Shown here: piece by piece, positions 30,881 to 37,960 of the stretch | How positions within the stretch are numbered: position 1 is the first letter of the stretch | Layout of the letters: the number at the start of each line of letters is the position of its first letter | NCBI RefSeq assembly: GCF_011320075.1 | Contig: NZ_JAANPA010000005.1 | Coordinates: 1 to 64,000, forward strand | Source of the DNA: Sphingosinicella sp. YJ22 | GTDB taxonomy: Bacteria; Pseudomonadota; Alphaproteobacteria; Sphingomonadales; Sphingomonadaceae | Direction: 5' to 3' | DNA length: 64,000 nucleotides | The notes under the pieces: generated by a model | What the model was told of the DNA's origin: nothing | The model's input: only the letters and a program-made list of their open reading frames with translations | Databases searched by the model: none | Program-made: the position numbers and the translations under genes

Positions 30881-31333
30881 ATGCCGAAACTCGATCTCGA
30901 CTCCATCGAGCAGATCAACCGCACCGGCTATCCGCCGCCGTTCGACGCGCCGATGGCCAGGCGCCATTACCGCCGCCTCGCCCCCGCCGGGGGCCTCACC
31001 GATTTCGGCGTCAGCCACGTCGTGCTCGAGCCCGGCGGAATCTCAAGCCAGCGCCACTGGCATGTCGGCGAGGACGAGCTCGTCGTGATGCTCGACGGCG
31101 AGGCGGTGCTGGTCGAGGACGAGGGCGAGACGGTCCTGCGCGCCGGCGACTGCGCCGCTTTCCCAAAGGGCGTCGCCAACGGCCACCATCTCGTCAACCG
31201 CGGCGACCGCCCCTGCACCTTCGTCGCGATCGGCAAGCCGGCGGCGAGCGACTGCCACTATCCGGACATCGACCTGCACCTGGACGGGCCGACCCAGCGC
31301 TATGTGCGCAAGGATAGGAGCGAGTTCGCCTAA
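30881..31333 (+). CDS. Cupin domain protein
   Basis: A 150-residue single-domain cupin. Cupin motif 1 is visible in SSQRHWHVGEDELVVMLDGE (His-x-His and Glu) and motif 2 in the GDCAAFPKGVANGHH region, so a metal site is expected. Function cannot be told from sequence. ATG 30881 has an AGGGGAG ribosome site. Its TAA overlaps the stop of the convergent GST gene. Confidence 0.85.
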   Translation: MPKLDLDSIEQINRTGYPPPFDAPMARRHYRRLAPAGGLTDFGVSHVVLEPGGISSQRHWHVGEDELVVMLDGEAVLVEDEGETVLRAGDCAAFPKGVANGHHLVNRGDRPCTFVAIGKPAASDCHYPDIDLHLDGPTQRYVRKDRSEFA

Positions 31334-31995
31334 GCCGTCGGCTGCTCGTAATTCTCGATGACCCAGGGCTCTTCCTGGGCGGCGTTGATCCACTCGGTCA
31401 GCCAGGAATGGTTGAGAATCGCGGCGACATAGGCTTGGGCGAAATTGGGGACCTGGATCGAGTAGGTGACGAAGCGCGTCACCACCGGAGCGAACATGAT
31501 GTCGGCGGCGCCGAAGGTGCCGAACAGATAGGGGCCGCCGCTGCCATGCCGGGCGCGGGCCTGCGCCCATAGCTCCATGAGACGGCTGATCTCGGCCTTG
31601 GTGCCTTCGCTGATCGGCTTGGCGGGGAATACCTTGCGAACGTTCATCGGGTGTTCGCGGCGCAGGTTCGGGAAGCTCGAATGCATCTCGGCGGCCATCG
31701 ACATGGCCATTCCGCGCGCTTCGGGATCCTCGGGCCAGTAGCGGGCGCGGTCGGTCTTGTCGGCGAGCCATTCGATGATCGCCAGGCTGTCCCAGATCAC
31801 CGCCTGGTCGTCCCACAGGATCGGCACCTTGCCGCCCGACGGCGCGAACTCGTCGCCTTCCCGGCGCCGGTCCCATTCCTCGTCGAACATGGGCACGGTG
31901 ATTTCCTCGAACGGGAGCCCCGACTGCTTCACCGCAAGCCAGCCGCGCAGCGACCAGGAGGAATAAGCCTTGTTGCCGATGATGAGCTTGAGCAC
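31330..31995 (-). CDS. Glutathione S-transferase family protein
   Basis: A 221-residue protein. The N-terminal thioredoxin fold has the active-site region IGNKAYSSWSLRGWLAVK, with Ser in the catalytic place, and the glutathione contacts KVPILWDDQAVIWDSLAI. The helical C-terminal domain follows (FGTFGAADIMFAPVVTRF). Substrate unknown. The stop overlaps that of the convergent cupin gene by four bases. Confidence 0.9.
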   Translation of the reverse strand: MLKLIIGNKAYSSWSLRGWLAVKQSGLPFEEITVPMFDEEWDRRREGDEFAPSGGKVPILWDDQAVIWDSLAIIEWLADKTDRARYWPEDPEARGMAMSMAAEMHSSFPNLRREHPMNVRKVFPAKPISEGTKAEISRLMELWAQARARHGSGGPYLFGTFGAADIMFAPVVTRFVTYSIQVPNFAQAYVAAILNHSWLTEWINAAQEEPWVIENYEQPTA

Positions 31996-32074
31996 GCGAG
32001 TTCGTCTCCGAAAGCAGTCGGCCCGGACGGGATCCCGGGCCTATATGTCCATTCCCCCGACAAGGCGAACGGAT

Positions 32075-32100
32075 GGATGCTGAAACAAGTTCAGCATGAC
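32075..32100. repeat. Short palindromic repeat, family D
   Basis: ATGCTGAA/TTCAGCAT arms around ACAAG. I recognise this sequence as common in sphingomonad intergenic DNA. Only one copy is present in this window. It lies between the GST start and the end of the XRE gene. Confidence 0.55.
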
Positions 32101-32119
32101 AAGGCCTTTGGGGCGCCGC

Positions 32120-32326
32120 TCAGTCCGGTTCGTAGTCGAGGATGTCGCCGGGCTTGCAGGACAGATAGTCGCAGATCGCGGCGAGGGTCTCGAAGCGGAC
32201 CCCCTTCACCTTGCCCGATTTGAGCAGCGACAAATTGGCTTCGGTGATTCCGACATGCTCGGCGAGCTCGCGCGAGCGGATCTTGCGCAGGGCCAGCATG
32301 ACATCGAGGCGAACGACGATCGGCAT
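32120..32326 (-). CDS. XRE/Cro-type small transcriptional regulator (YozG-like)
   Basis: A 68-residue helix-turn-helix protein: MLALRKIRSRELAEHVGITE is the recognition region, ending CKPGDILDY, typical of the short YozG-type regulators encoded beside DUF2975 membrane proteins. Its ATG overlaps the stop of the DUF2975 gene (ATGA), so both proteins come from one transcript. It likely regulates its own operon, and an inverted repeat covers the promoter. Confidence 0.9.
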   Translation of the reverse strand: MPIVVRLDVMLALRKIRSRELAEHVGITEANLSLLKSGKVKGVRFETLAAICDYLSCKPGDILDYEPD

Positions 32327-32835
32327 CACACGATCTCTTTGAGGTCGCTGTCGATCTGGCGGGCCTCCTCGAGCAGGCGGGCGACCAGGAAAAGGGCGCC
32401 GGTGACGAGCATGGTGAGAAGCTCGCGCAGCTTGACCGGGAGGCGCAGTTGCTCGGGGCCGGGGTGGTCGCCCGCGACGGCGATCACCAGCGGCGCCAGG
32501 AACATCACCGCCGAGGCGATGAACAGGAACAGCGCGAAGCCGCGGAAGCGGCGGATCGCGGCGGGCGAGAAATGGTCGCCGCGGCCGACCAGCCGGAGCA
32601 TGTCGGCAAGCTGCCACAGGGCCAGCAGGACGAGGGCGATGCTGACGTCCTGGACCCAGAGCGGGCTGGCGACAGCCGGGTCGGATGTCCCGATCGTCAC
32701 CAATCGGGTGTCCCCGACCTGCGTGCCGATGCGCGCTGCCAGATAGACCGCCGCCGTTCCGGCGATCACCGCCCAGACGAGCAGCAGCAAGCGCATGGCG
32801 AGGCGGCGAATCCTGTCGTGGCCCATATCGCCCAT
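32326..32835 (-). CDS. DUF2975 membrane protein
   Basis: A 169-residue protein with about four transmembrane helices. The pattern ADMLRLVGRGDHFSPAAIRR between helices 2 and 3 is diagnostic of DUF2975. These proteins are nearly always encoded with a small XRE regulator, as here, and may sense or sequester it at the membrane; that mechanism is inference. A short leader of about 16 bases separates the -10 element from the ATG at 32835. Confidence 0.87.
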   Translation of the reverse strand: MGDMGHDRIRRLAMRLLLLVWAVIAGTAAVYLAARIGTQVGDTRLVTIGTSDPAVASPLWVQDVSIALVLLALWQLADMLRLVGRGDHFSPAAIRRFRGFALFLFIASAVMFLAPLVIAVAGDHPGPEQLRLPVKLRELLTMLVTGALFLVARLLEEARQIDSDLKEIV

Positions 32836-32842
32836 TGACAAA

Positions 32843-32880
32843 ACCTTATCGTATAACAGAAAGGTATTACTGTAGTTCAA
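32843..32880 (-). promoter_or_regulatory. Promoter of the DUF2975/XRE operon with overlapping inverted repeat
   Basis: On the minus strand TTGAAC (32875-32880) and TTATAC (32851-32856) are separated by 18 bases, a good sigma-70 promoter. ACCTT at 32843-32847 and its complement AAGGT at 32861-32865 form an inverted repeat across the -10, a plausible operator for the encoded XRE protein. Confidence 0.5.
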
Positions 32881-32910
32881 TCGTGACTCGGGGGCGAGGG
32901 GAAAATTGCA

Positions 32911-34140
32911 ATGATCCGCAAGACGATTCTGACCATGGGCCTCGCGGCCCTCATGACCACGTCCGCTCCGGCCGCGCTCCACGCGCAGGGACAGGCGCCG
33001 ATGTCGGAGCAGGCGGTGCAGGCGCTGCTCGACCGCGCGCCCGCGGCGACCTATGCGGCGAACGCCCAGGCGATCCCGTTCGAGCTGTTCCGCGGCACGC
33101 GCATCTTCCTTGAAGGCACGATCAACGGCCAGCCGGCGCGGATGATGCTCGACAGCGGCGCGAGCAGCACGGTGATCAACATGAGCTTCGCCCGCCGAAT
33201 CGGCCTCGAGCAAACCCAGGCGGTTCCGATCCGCGGCGTCGGCGGCTTCCAGCCGGGCGCCATCGCCTCCGGAGTAACGGTCCAGGCGGGGTCGTTCAGC
33301 GCGGCGGACTCGAACGTGCTGATGCTCGACCTCGACGTCATCGCCGGACATATCGGCCGGCCCATCGACGTCATCCTCGGCATGGAGGCGTTCCGCTCGG
33401 GCATCGTCGACATCGACTTTCCCGGTCGCCGGATCAATTTCCGCCCGGCCGAGGGCTTCACGCCGCCCGCGGGCGCGGTCGCTTTGCCGGTCGACATGGC
33501 CGACCGCCGCCACACCATCCCGGTCTCGGTCAATGGCGGGCCGCCGATGCGCGCCGACATCGACCTCGGGAACGGCAGCGCGCTGATGCTCGCCCGGTCA
33601 GCCTGGGAGGGCAGCGCGATCGCCAACCTGCGCTACGCCGAGGCGAGCGCGGGCGGAGTCGGCGGGATGGTGCCGACTCGAATGACGACGATCCCGACGG
33701 TCTCGGTCGCCGGCCACACCTTCCAGGCCGTGCCCGCCACGCTCAACATGCGCGCGGAGGCGTTGCCGGACAGCGGCGCCAATATCGGGATCGACCTGCT
33801 CCAGCGCTTCCGCCTGCTGTTCGATTATGGCCGCCACACACTCTACATGGTGGCCGATCCCGCGGCGCTGGCGCAGCCGATCGCCAAGAACCGGCTCGGC
33901 ATGCGCCTCGATCTGCGCGGCGACCGCCTGCGCGTCGGCGAGGTGATCGGCGGCAGCCCGGCGGCGGAAGCGGGCTTCCGGGTCGGCGACGAGGTGGTCG
34001 CGGTCAACGGCACCCCGGTCGATGCGCGCTATTATTTCCGCGACGACGTGCAGTTCACCCGGCTGCCGGCGGGGACCCGGGTCGAGTTCGCCCGCGCCGA
34101 CGGGACGAGCGTTCCGGTGACTCTGCGGGATTATTTCTAA
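32911..34140 (+). CDS. Exported retropepsin-like aspartyl protease with PDZ domain
   Basis: A 409-residue protein with a signal peptide cleaved after ALHAQ (about residue 26). Two retropepsin-like halves follow: the first has the catalytic LDSGASSTVI with D81, the second a matching IDLGNGSALML with D218 but no second Ser/Thr in the DSG form. A PDZ domain occupies about residues 325-400 (GGSPAAEAGFRVGDEVVAVN). The single chain may form a pseudo-dimer active site in the periplasm. ATG 32911 lies after a GGGGAAAA purine stretch. Confidence 0.85.
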   Translation: MIRKTILTMGLAALMTTSAPAALHAQGQAPMSEQAVQALLDRAPAATYAANAQAIPFELFRGTRIFLEGTINGQPARMMLDSGASSTVINMSFARRIGLEQTQAVPIRGVGGFQPGAIASGVTVQAGSFSAADSNVLMLDLDVIAGHIGRPIDVILGMEAFRSGIVDIDFPGRRINFRPAEGFTPPAGAVALPVDMADRRHTIPVSVNGGPPMRADIDLGNGSALMLARSAWEGSAIANLRYAEASAGGVGGMVPTRMTTIPTVSVAGHTFQAVPATLNMRAEALPDSGANIGIDLLQRFRLLFDYGRHTLYMVADPAALAQPIAKNRLGMRLDLRGDRLRVGEVIGGSPAAEAGFRVGDEVVAVNGTPVDARYYFRDDVQFTRLPAGTRVEFARADGTSVPVTLRDYF

Positions 34141-34157
34141 AGCTTAGCCGGACCGTC

Positions 34158-34254
34158 TCCCCCAGCTCTTGCTGGAGGGGCTGAGGGTGGTCCTTCTCTT
34201 GAGGCAGGAAGAGCCACCCCCGGCCCCTCCACGAAGGCGTGGAGGGGAGGATTG
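34158..34254. repeat. Intergenic two-hairpin repeat, family A (copy 3)
   Basis: CCCCAGCTCTTGCTGGAGGG at the left and CCCCTCCACGAAGGCGTGGA at the right form two hairpins around GGGTGGTCC...CCACCCCCGGC. It fills the convergent gap between the protease gene and engB. Confidence 0.8.
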
Positions 34255-34255
34255 C

Positions 34256-34903
34256 CTAGACGAACGCGGCTTCGATGACGGCTTCGCGGAGCCGATCCAT
34301 GCCGAGGCCGCCTTCGCTCGACGTCGCGATGACTTCGGGATGGGCGGCAGGGTGCTTGCGGGCCTCGGCCTCGACCGCGGCCTGGACCGCGGCGAGCTCG
34401 GTCGCCTTCACCTTGTCCGCCTTGGTGAGGACGATCCGGTAGCTGACCGCGGCGGTATCGAGCATTTCGATGATCTCGCGGTCGATCTCCTTGATGCCGT
34501 GGCGGCTGTCGACCAGCAGCAGGGCGCGCTTCAGCACCTGGCGGCCGCGTAGATAGTCGTTGACCAGGTACCGCCAGCGCCGGGCGACGTCCTTGGGCGC
34601 CTTGGCGAAGCCGTAGCCGGGCATGTCGACCAGCCGCATCACCGGCGGCGCGCCGACGTCGAAGAAGTTCAGTTCCTGCGTGCGCCCCGGCGTGTTCGAA
34701 GTGCGCGCGAGGCCCGTCCGGTTGGTGAGCCGGTTGATCAGCGACGACTTGCCGACGTTGGATCGGCCCGCAAAGGCAATCTCCGGAAGCGACGGATCGG
34801 GCAGGAACTTGAGCTCCGGCGCCGATTTCAGAAAGGAAATCGGCCCGGAGAAGAGGCGCCGCGCCTCACGCGCGAGCGCCTCCTGCTGTTCTTCGTCGCT
34901 CAC
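34256..34903 (-). CDS. engB: Ribosome biogenesis GTPase EngB (YihA/YsxC)
   Basis: A 215-residue GTPase needed for large-subunit assembly. G1 is AGRSNVGKSS, G3 is DMPGYGFAKA and G4 is TKAD. The start is a GTG whose last bases overlap the yidC stop (GTGA), so engB is coupled to yidC. This order (rpmH, rnpA, yidD, yidC, engB) is conserved in alphaproteobacteria. Confidence 0.95.
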   Translation of the reverse strand: MSDEEQQEALAREARRLFSGPISFLKSAPELKFLPDPSLPEIAFAGRSNVGKSSLINRLTNRTGLARTSNTPGRTQELNFFDVGAPPVMRLVDMPGYGFAKAPKDVARRWRYLVNDYLRGRQVLKRALLLVDSRHGIKEIDREIIEMLDTAAVSYRIVLTKADKVKATELAAVQAAVEAEARKHPAAHPEVIATSSEGGLGMDRLREAVIEAAFV

Positions 34904-36693
34904 CGCGCCTTCGGCTTGCGCCGCCCGCGCGGCTCGCCGCCTTCCTTGGCCAGCGACGGCGCCGGCGACGGCGAGGGCGTCGTCGGGCCCGCGGGCTTCA
35001 TCCGCATCTCGGGATGGCGGAAATAGAGCCATTGCTGCTGGGCGATCGACAGGATGTTGTTGGTCGCCCAGTAGAGCTGAAGCCCGGCCGCGAACGGCGC
35101 CATCACGACCATCAGGATCCACGGCATCAGCCCGAAGATCTGGCGCTGCACCGGGTCCGGCATCGGCGGGTTGAGCTTCTGCTGGAACCACATGGTGACT
35201 CCGACCAGGATCGGCAGGATGCCGATCAGGAGGAAGCTCGGCGGCGTGAACGGCAGGAATCCGAACAGGTTGACCGGAGTCAGCGGGTCGGGCGCCGCGA
35301 GATCCTTGACCCACAGCTCCCAGGGCTGGTGGCGCATCTCGACCGCGACGATCAGCACCTTGTAGAGCGCGTAGAAGATCGGGATCTGGATCAGGATCGG
35401 CAGGCAGCCCGCGGCCGGATTCGCCTTCTCTTCGCGATAGAGGCGGAGCATCTCCTCCTGGAGCTTGGGCTTGTCATCCTGGTAGCGCTCCTGGAGCGCC
35501 TGGATCTTGGGCTGGAGCGCCCGCATCTTGCCCATCGACTGGAACTGCTTCTGGGCGATCGGGAACAGGATCAGGCGGACGATCACGACGAGAGCGATGA
35601 TCGCCCAGCCGAAATTGCCGATGATCCCGAACAGCCACAGCAGCAGGCCGAAGATCGGCCGCATGAACCATTCGAACCAGCCCCAGTCGATCGCCTTGTC
35701 GAGCGACGTGCCGAGCTGCTCCTGATAGGTTTCCAGGACCTGAACTTCCTTGGCGCCGGCGAACAGGTGGCTGGTCACGAAGCGGCCACGGCCGGGCGCG
35801 ACGACGGTGCCTTGCCCGGCGACGTCAGCCTGGAAGCTGTCGATGGTGCCGAAGTAGCGGAAGCCCGCATCGACGGCGATATTCTGAGCGGGGATGAGGG
35901 CCGACAGCCAGTATTTGTCGGAGAAGCCGACCCAGCCGCCGGTGGTCGAGAAGCGGCGCTGGCCGTCCTGGACGAGGTCGGGATAATTGTTCTCGTAATC
36001 GGCAGCGCCGTTGAACACGCCGACCGGGCCGACGTGCATGGTCCAGCTGTCGGGATCCGGCGACGCGCCGATGCGGTTGACCAGCTGGAACGGGCTCACT
36101 GCGACCGGCGCGGCGCTCGCGTTGATGACGTGCTGCTCGGCGGTGAACAGGTAGTTCTCGTCGACGCTGAGGCGGATCTCGAAACGCTGGCCGGCGCCGT
36201 TGTTCCAGCTCAGGGTGACCGGGGTGGCCGGGGTCAGGCGCTGGCCGCTCGCCTGCCACACAGTCGTCTGGTCCGGCACGCGGACATTCTGCCCCTGCCA
36301 GCCGAAATGAGCGAAATAGGCCTGTTCGGTGCCTTCGGGCGAATAGAGCCGGACCGGCGCCGAATCGGCCGCCATCGTCTCGGTGTGGCGGGTGAGGACG
36401 AGGTCGTCGATGCGGGCGCCTCGGAGGTTGATCGAGCCCCTGAGGCTCGGAGTCTCGATCGCGATTCGGGGCGTCTCGCGAAGCACCACGGCGCGGTCGC
36501 GGATCGTGCGCGGGGTTTCCGGGGTGCCGGTCGGCAGGCTTGCCGGCTGCTGCTGAGCGACGACGCGGCCGTCCTCGACCCTGGTCGAGGGCTGCTCGGC
36601 GGTCGGAAAGAACCGCTCGGAGATCAGGCTCCAGCCCAACAGCACGAGCACCGACAGGGCGATCGCAACGATCAGGTTCTTGTTATCGGTCAC
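34900..36693 (-). CDS. yidC: Membrane protein insertase YidC
   Basis: A 597-residue inner-membrane insertase. The N-terminal helix LIVAIALSVLVLLGWSLI is followed by a large periplasmic domain (about residues 60-350). The conserved core has five helices, including IDWGWFEWFMRPIFGLLLW, with a cytoplasmic loop between; the C-terminal tail is Pro/Arg-rich and basic, as in alphaproteobacteria. It inserts proteins with or without SecYEG. It is preceded by yidD and overlaps engB. Confidence 0.97.
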   Translation of the reverse strand: MTDNKNLIVAIALSVLVLLGWSLISERFFPTAEQPSTRVEDGRVVAQQQPASLPTGTPETPRTIRDRAVVLRETPRIAIETPSLRGSINLRGARIDDLVLTRHTETMAADSAPVRLYSPEGTEQAYFAHFGWQGQNVRVPDQTTVWQASGQRLTPATPVTLSWNNGAGQRFEIRLSVDENYLFTAEQHVINASAAPVAVSPFQLVNRIGASPDPDSWTMHVGPVGVFNGAADYENNYPDLVQDGQRRFSTTGGWVGFSDKYWLSALIPAQNIAVDAGFRYFGTIDSFQADVAGQGTVVAPGRGRFVTSHLFAGAKEVQVLETYQEQLGTSLDKAIDWGWFEWFMRPIFGLLLWLFGIIGNFGWAIIALVVIVRLILFPIAQKQFQSMGKMRALQPKIQALQERYQDDKPKLQEEMLRLYREEKANPAAGCLPILIQIPIFYALYKVLIVAVEMRHQPWELWVKDLAAPDPLTPVNLFGFLPFTPPSFLLIGILPILVGVTMWFQQKLNPPMPDPVQRQIFGLMPWILMVVMAPFAAGLQLYWATNNILSIAQQQWLYFRHPEMRMKPAGPTTPSPSPAPSLAKEGGEPRGRRKPKAR

Positions 36694-36716
36694 TCAAGCG
36701 TCCTTGGCGGAAAAGG

Positions 36717-36929
36717 TCAGGGCACCGGATCCGGTCCGGAGCCGCCCCAGGGATGGCAGCGCGCGAGGCGCTTGGCCGCAAGCCAGCTCCCCTTGAGCGC
36801 CCCATAGCGCCGAAGCGCGGTGATTGCATAGGCCGAGCAGGACGGCTGGTAGCGGCACGACGGCGGCAGCACCCGCGAAGGCCCCAGCTGCCAGCCGCGG
36901 GCGACCAGGATGAGGAGTTTCGCGATCAC
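36717..36929 (-). CDS. yidD: Membrane protein insertion efficiency factor YidD
   Basis: A 70-residue protein with the family signature [19 protein letters not shown] and the C-terminal [10 protein letters not shown]. It assists YidC-dependent insertion at the membrane. The start is a GTG overlapping the rnpA stop (GTGA). Size and place between rnpA and yidC are standard. Confidence 0.95.
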   Translation of the reverse strand: MIAKLLILVARGWQLGPSRVLPPSCRYQPSCSAYAITALRRYGALKGSWLAAKRLARCHPWGGSGPDPVP

Positions 36930-37432
36930 TGCTTCGGCCTCTCGACGGAGCGGTTCGCCAACTTCGAAAGCGCCTTGCGGAATTCGGATTCGAGCAGGGC
37001 ATAGTCGCGCTCGATCCCGCTCGGCCGGCCGATCAGGACGTGGTCGGCGCCGGCGATGCCGGCTTCGGGCAGCACCTTGCGGGCGAGCTCGCGAAAGCGC
37101 CGCTTCATGCGGTTGCGCACCACCGCGCCGCCGACCTTGCCGGAGACGGTGATGCCGATTCGCTTGAGTGGGTCGCCGTCGCCGCGGGGGCGCACCAGCA
37201 GGACGAATCCCGGCATCGGCGCGCGCAGCCCATTGTTGGCGGCGAGATAGTCCGCCCGCCGCGTTACCCGGGCGAGCGCCGTCCTGGCCTTTAGGCCGAC
37301 AGCTTCTTGCGGCCGCGGGCGCGGCGCGCGTTCAGGACCTTGCGGCCGCCCACCGTCGCCATGCGGGACCGGAAACCGTGCCGGCGCGCCCGAACGAGAT
37401 TGCTCGGCTGGAAGGTGCGCTTCATCGCTCAT
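36926..37432 (-). CDS. rnpA: Ribonuclease P protein component, apparently overlapping all of rpmH
   Basis: The conserved RnpA body is clear: [11 protein letters not shown], then [20 protein letters not shown] with the RNR motif. It binds the catalytic RNase P RNA for tRNA 5' maturation. No ATG, GTG or TTG occurs in frame between the rpmH stop and an internal Met that would delete the conserved N-terminal helix. Reading back, the first in-frame start is an ATG at 37432, upstream of rpmH, giving 168 residues with a 45-residue Pro/Arg-rich extension that covers rpmH in another frame. Thermus has this arrangement. A non-canonical start is the alternative. Confidence 0.8.
   Translation of the reverse strand: MSDEAHLPAEQSRSGAPARFPVPHGDGGRPQGPERAPRPRPQEAVGLKARTALARVTRRADYLAANNGLRAPMPGFVLLVRPRGDGDPLKRIGITVSGKVGGAVVRNRMKRRFRELARKVLPEAGIAGADHVLIGRPSGIERDYALLESEFRKALSKLANRSVERPKQ
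37291..37425 (-). CDS. rpmH: Large ribosomal subunit protein bL34
   Basis: A 44-residue basic protein, [20 protein letters not shown] at the N-terminus and [12 protein letters not shown] at the end, matching bL34 exactly in length and pattern. A GAGG ribosome site lies eight bases before the ATG. Its start is separated by four bases (AGCG) from the ATG of the long rnpA frame, and the whole gene sits inside that frame. Confidence 0.97.
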   Translation of the reverse strand: MKRTFQPSNLVRARRHGFRSRMATVGGRKVLNARRARGRKKLSA

Positions 37433-37452
37433 GCCTCGAAATAAATGATCTG

Positions 37453-37481
37453 AAACAAAAGAGCCGCCCCGGAGGCGGCCA
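37453..37481 (-). terminator. Rho-independent terminator
   Basis: On the minus strand GGCCGCCTCCGGGGCGGC followed by TCTTTTGTTT, about 37 bases after the stop of the small membrane-protein gene at 37518. It separates that gene from rpmH. Confidence 0.75.
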
Positions 37482-37517
37482 TCTGCCGGGTGCCCATAGG
37501 CAAAGCCGGGGTCCAAG

Positions 37518-37847
37518 TCAACGATCCTGCGCCGGTTCCGCCGTCGCCTTGTCGCGCTCGGCCCGGCGGCGCTGACTGGGACGGCGCATGCTCCAGTCGG
37601 CCCAGGCGCCCTTATTGGGGTGGCGACGCTTGAAGCGGGCATATTGGCGCTTCGCCCAGCGGCTGTTCTTGAGCATCAGCCCGGCGCCCGCTGCGAAGAC
37701 GACGACTCCGCCCGGGCCCGGCACGATGCCGACCAGCGGCGACACGATCACGAGCAGGACTCCGGTCCAGAACAGCAGCGGCCGAAGCCATCGCGAGCTC
37801 CCCTGACGCCTGGTCAGCGGGATGCCGGTCTCCTTGTCCCTCTCCAT
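37518..37847 (-). CDS. Small membrane protein (PGPGW-like)
   Basis: A 109-residue protein with two close transmembrane helices joined by VGIVPGPGGVVVF, then a basic tail (KRQYARFKRRHP). The central PGPG turn resembles the PGPGW group of putative transmembrane proteins; this is a resemblance only. The ATG at 37847 (MERDKETG) is chosen over an upstream frame extension. It ends at its own terminator before rpmH. Confidence 0.65.
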   Translation of the reverse strand: MERDKETGIPLTRRQGSSRWLRPLLFWTGVLLVIVSPLVGIVPGPGGVVVFAAGAGLMLKNSRWAKRQYARFKRRHPNKGAWADWSMRRPSQRRRAERDKATAEPAQDR

Positions 37848-37960
37848 GAATCGGCATGTGGGGTGGCCGCGCCCGGCTGTCACCCCCGCGCCAGTCTGTG
37901 GACATATCAATCACTTCGCTCCAGAACGGTGCCGAAACGGAAAACGGGCGAGGGGGACAC

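Noticed and set aside
36926-37217. Short RnpA starting at the internal ATG before PGFVLL
   Set aside because: It would remove the conserved N-terminal helix with the RRADYLAA pattern needed for RNA binding.
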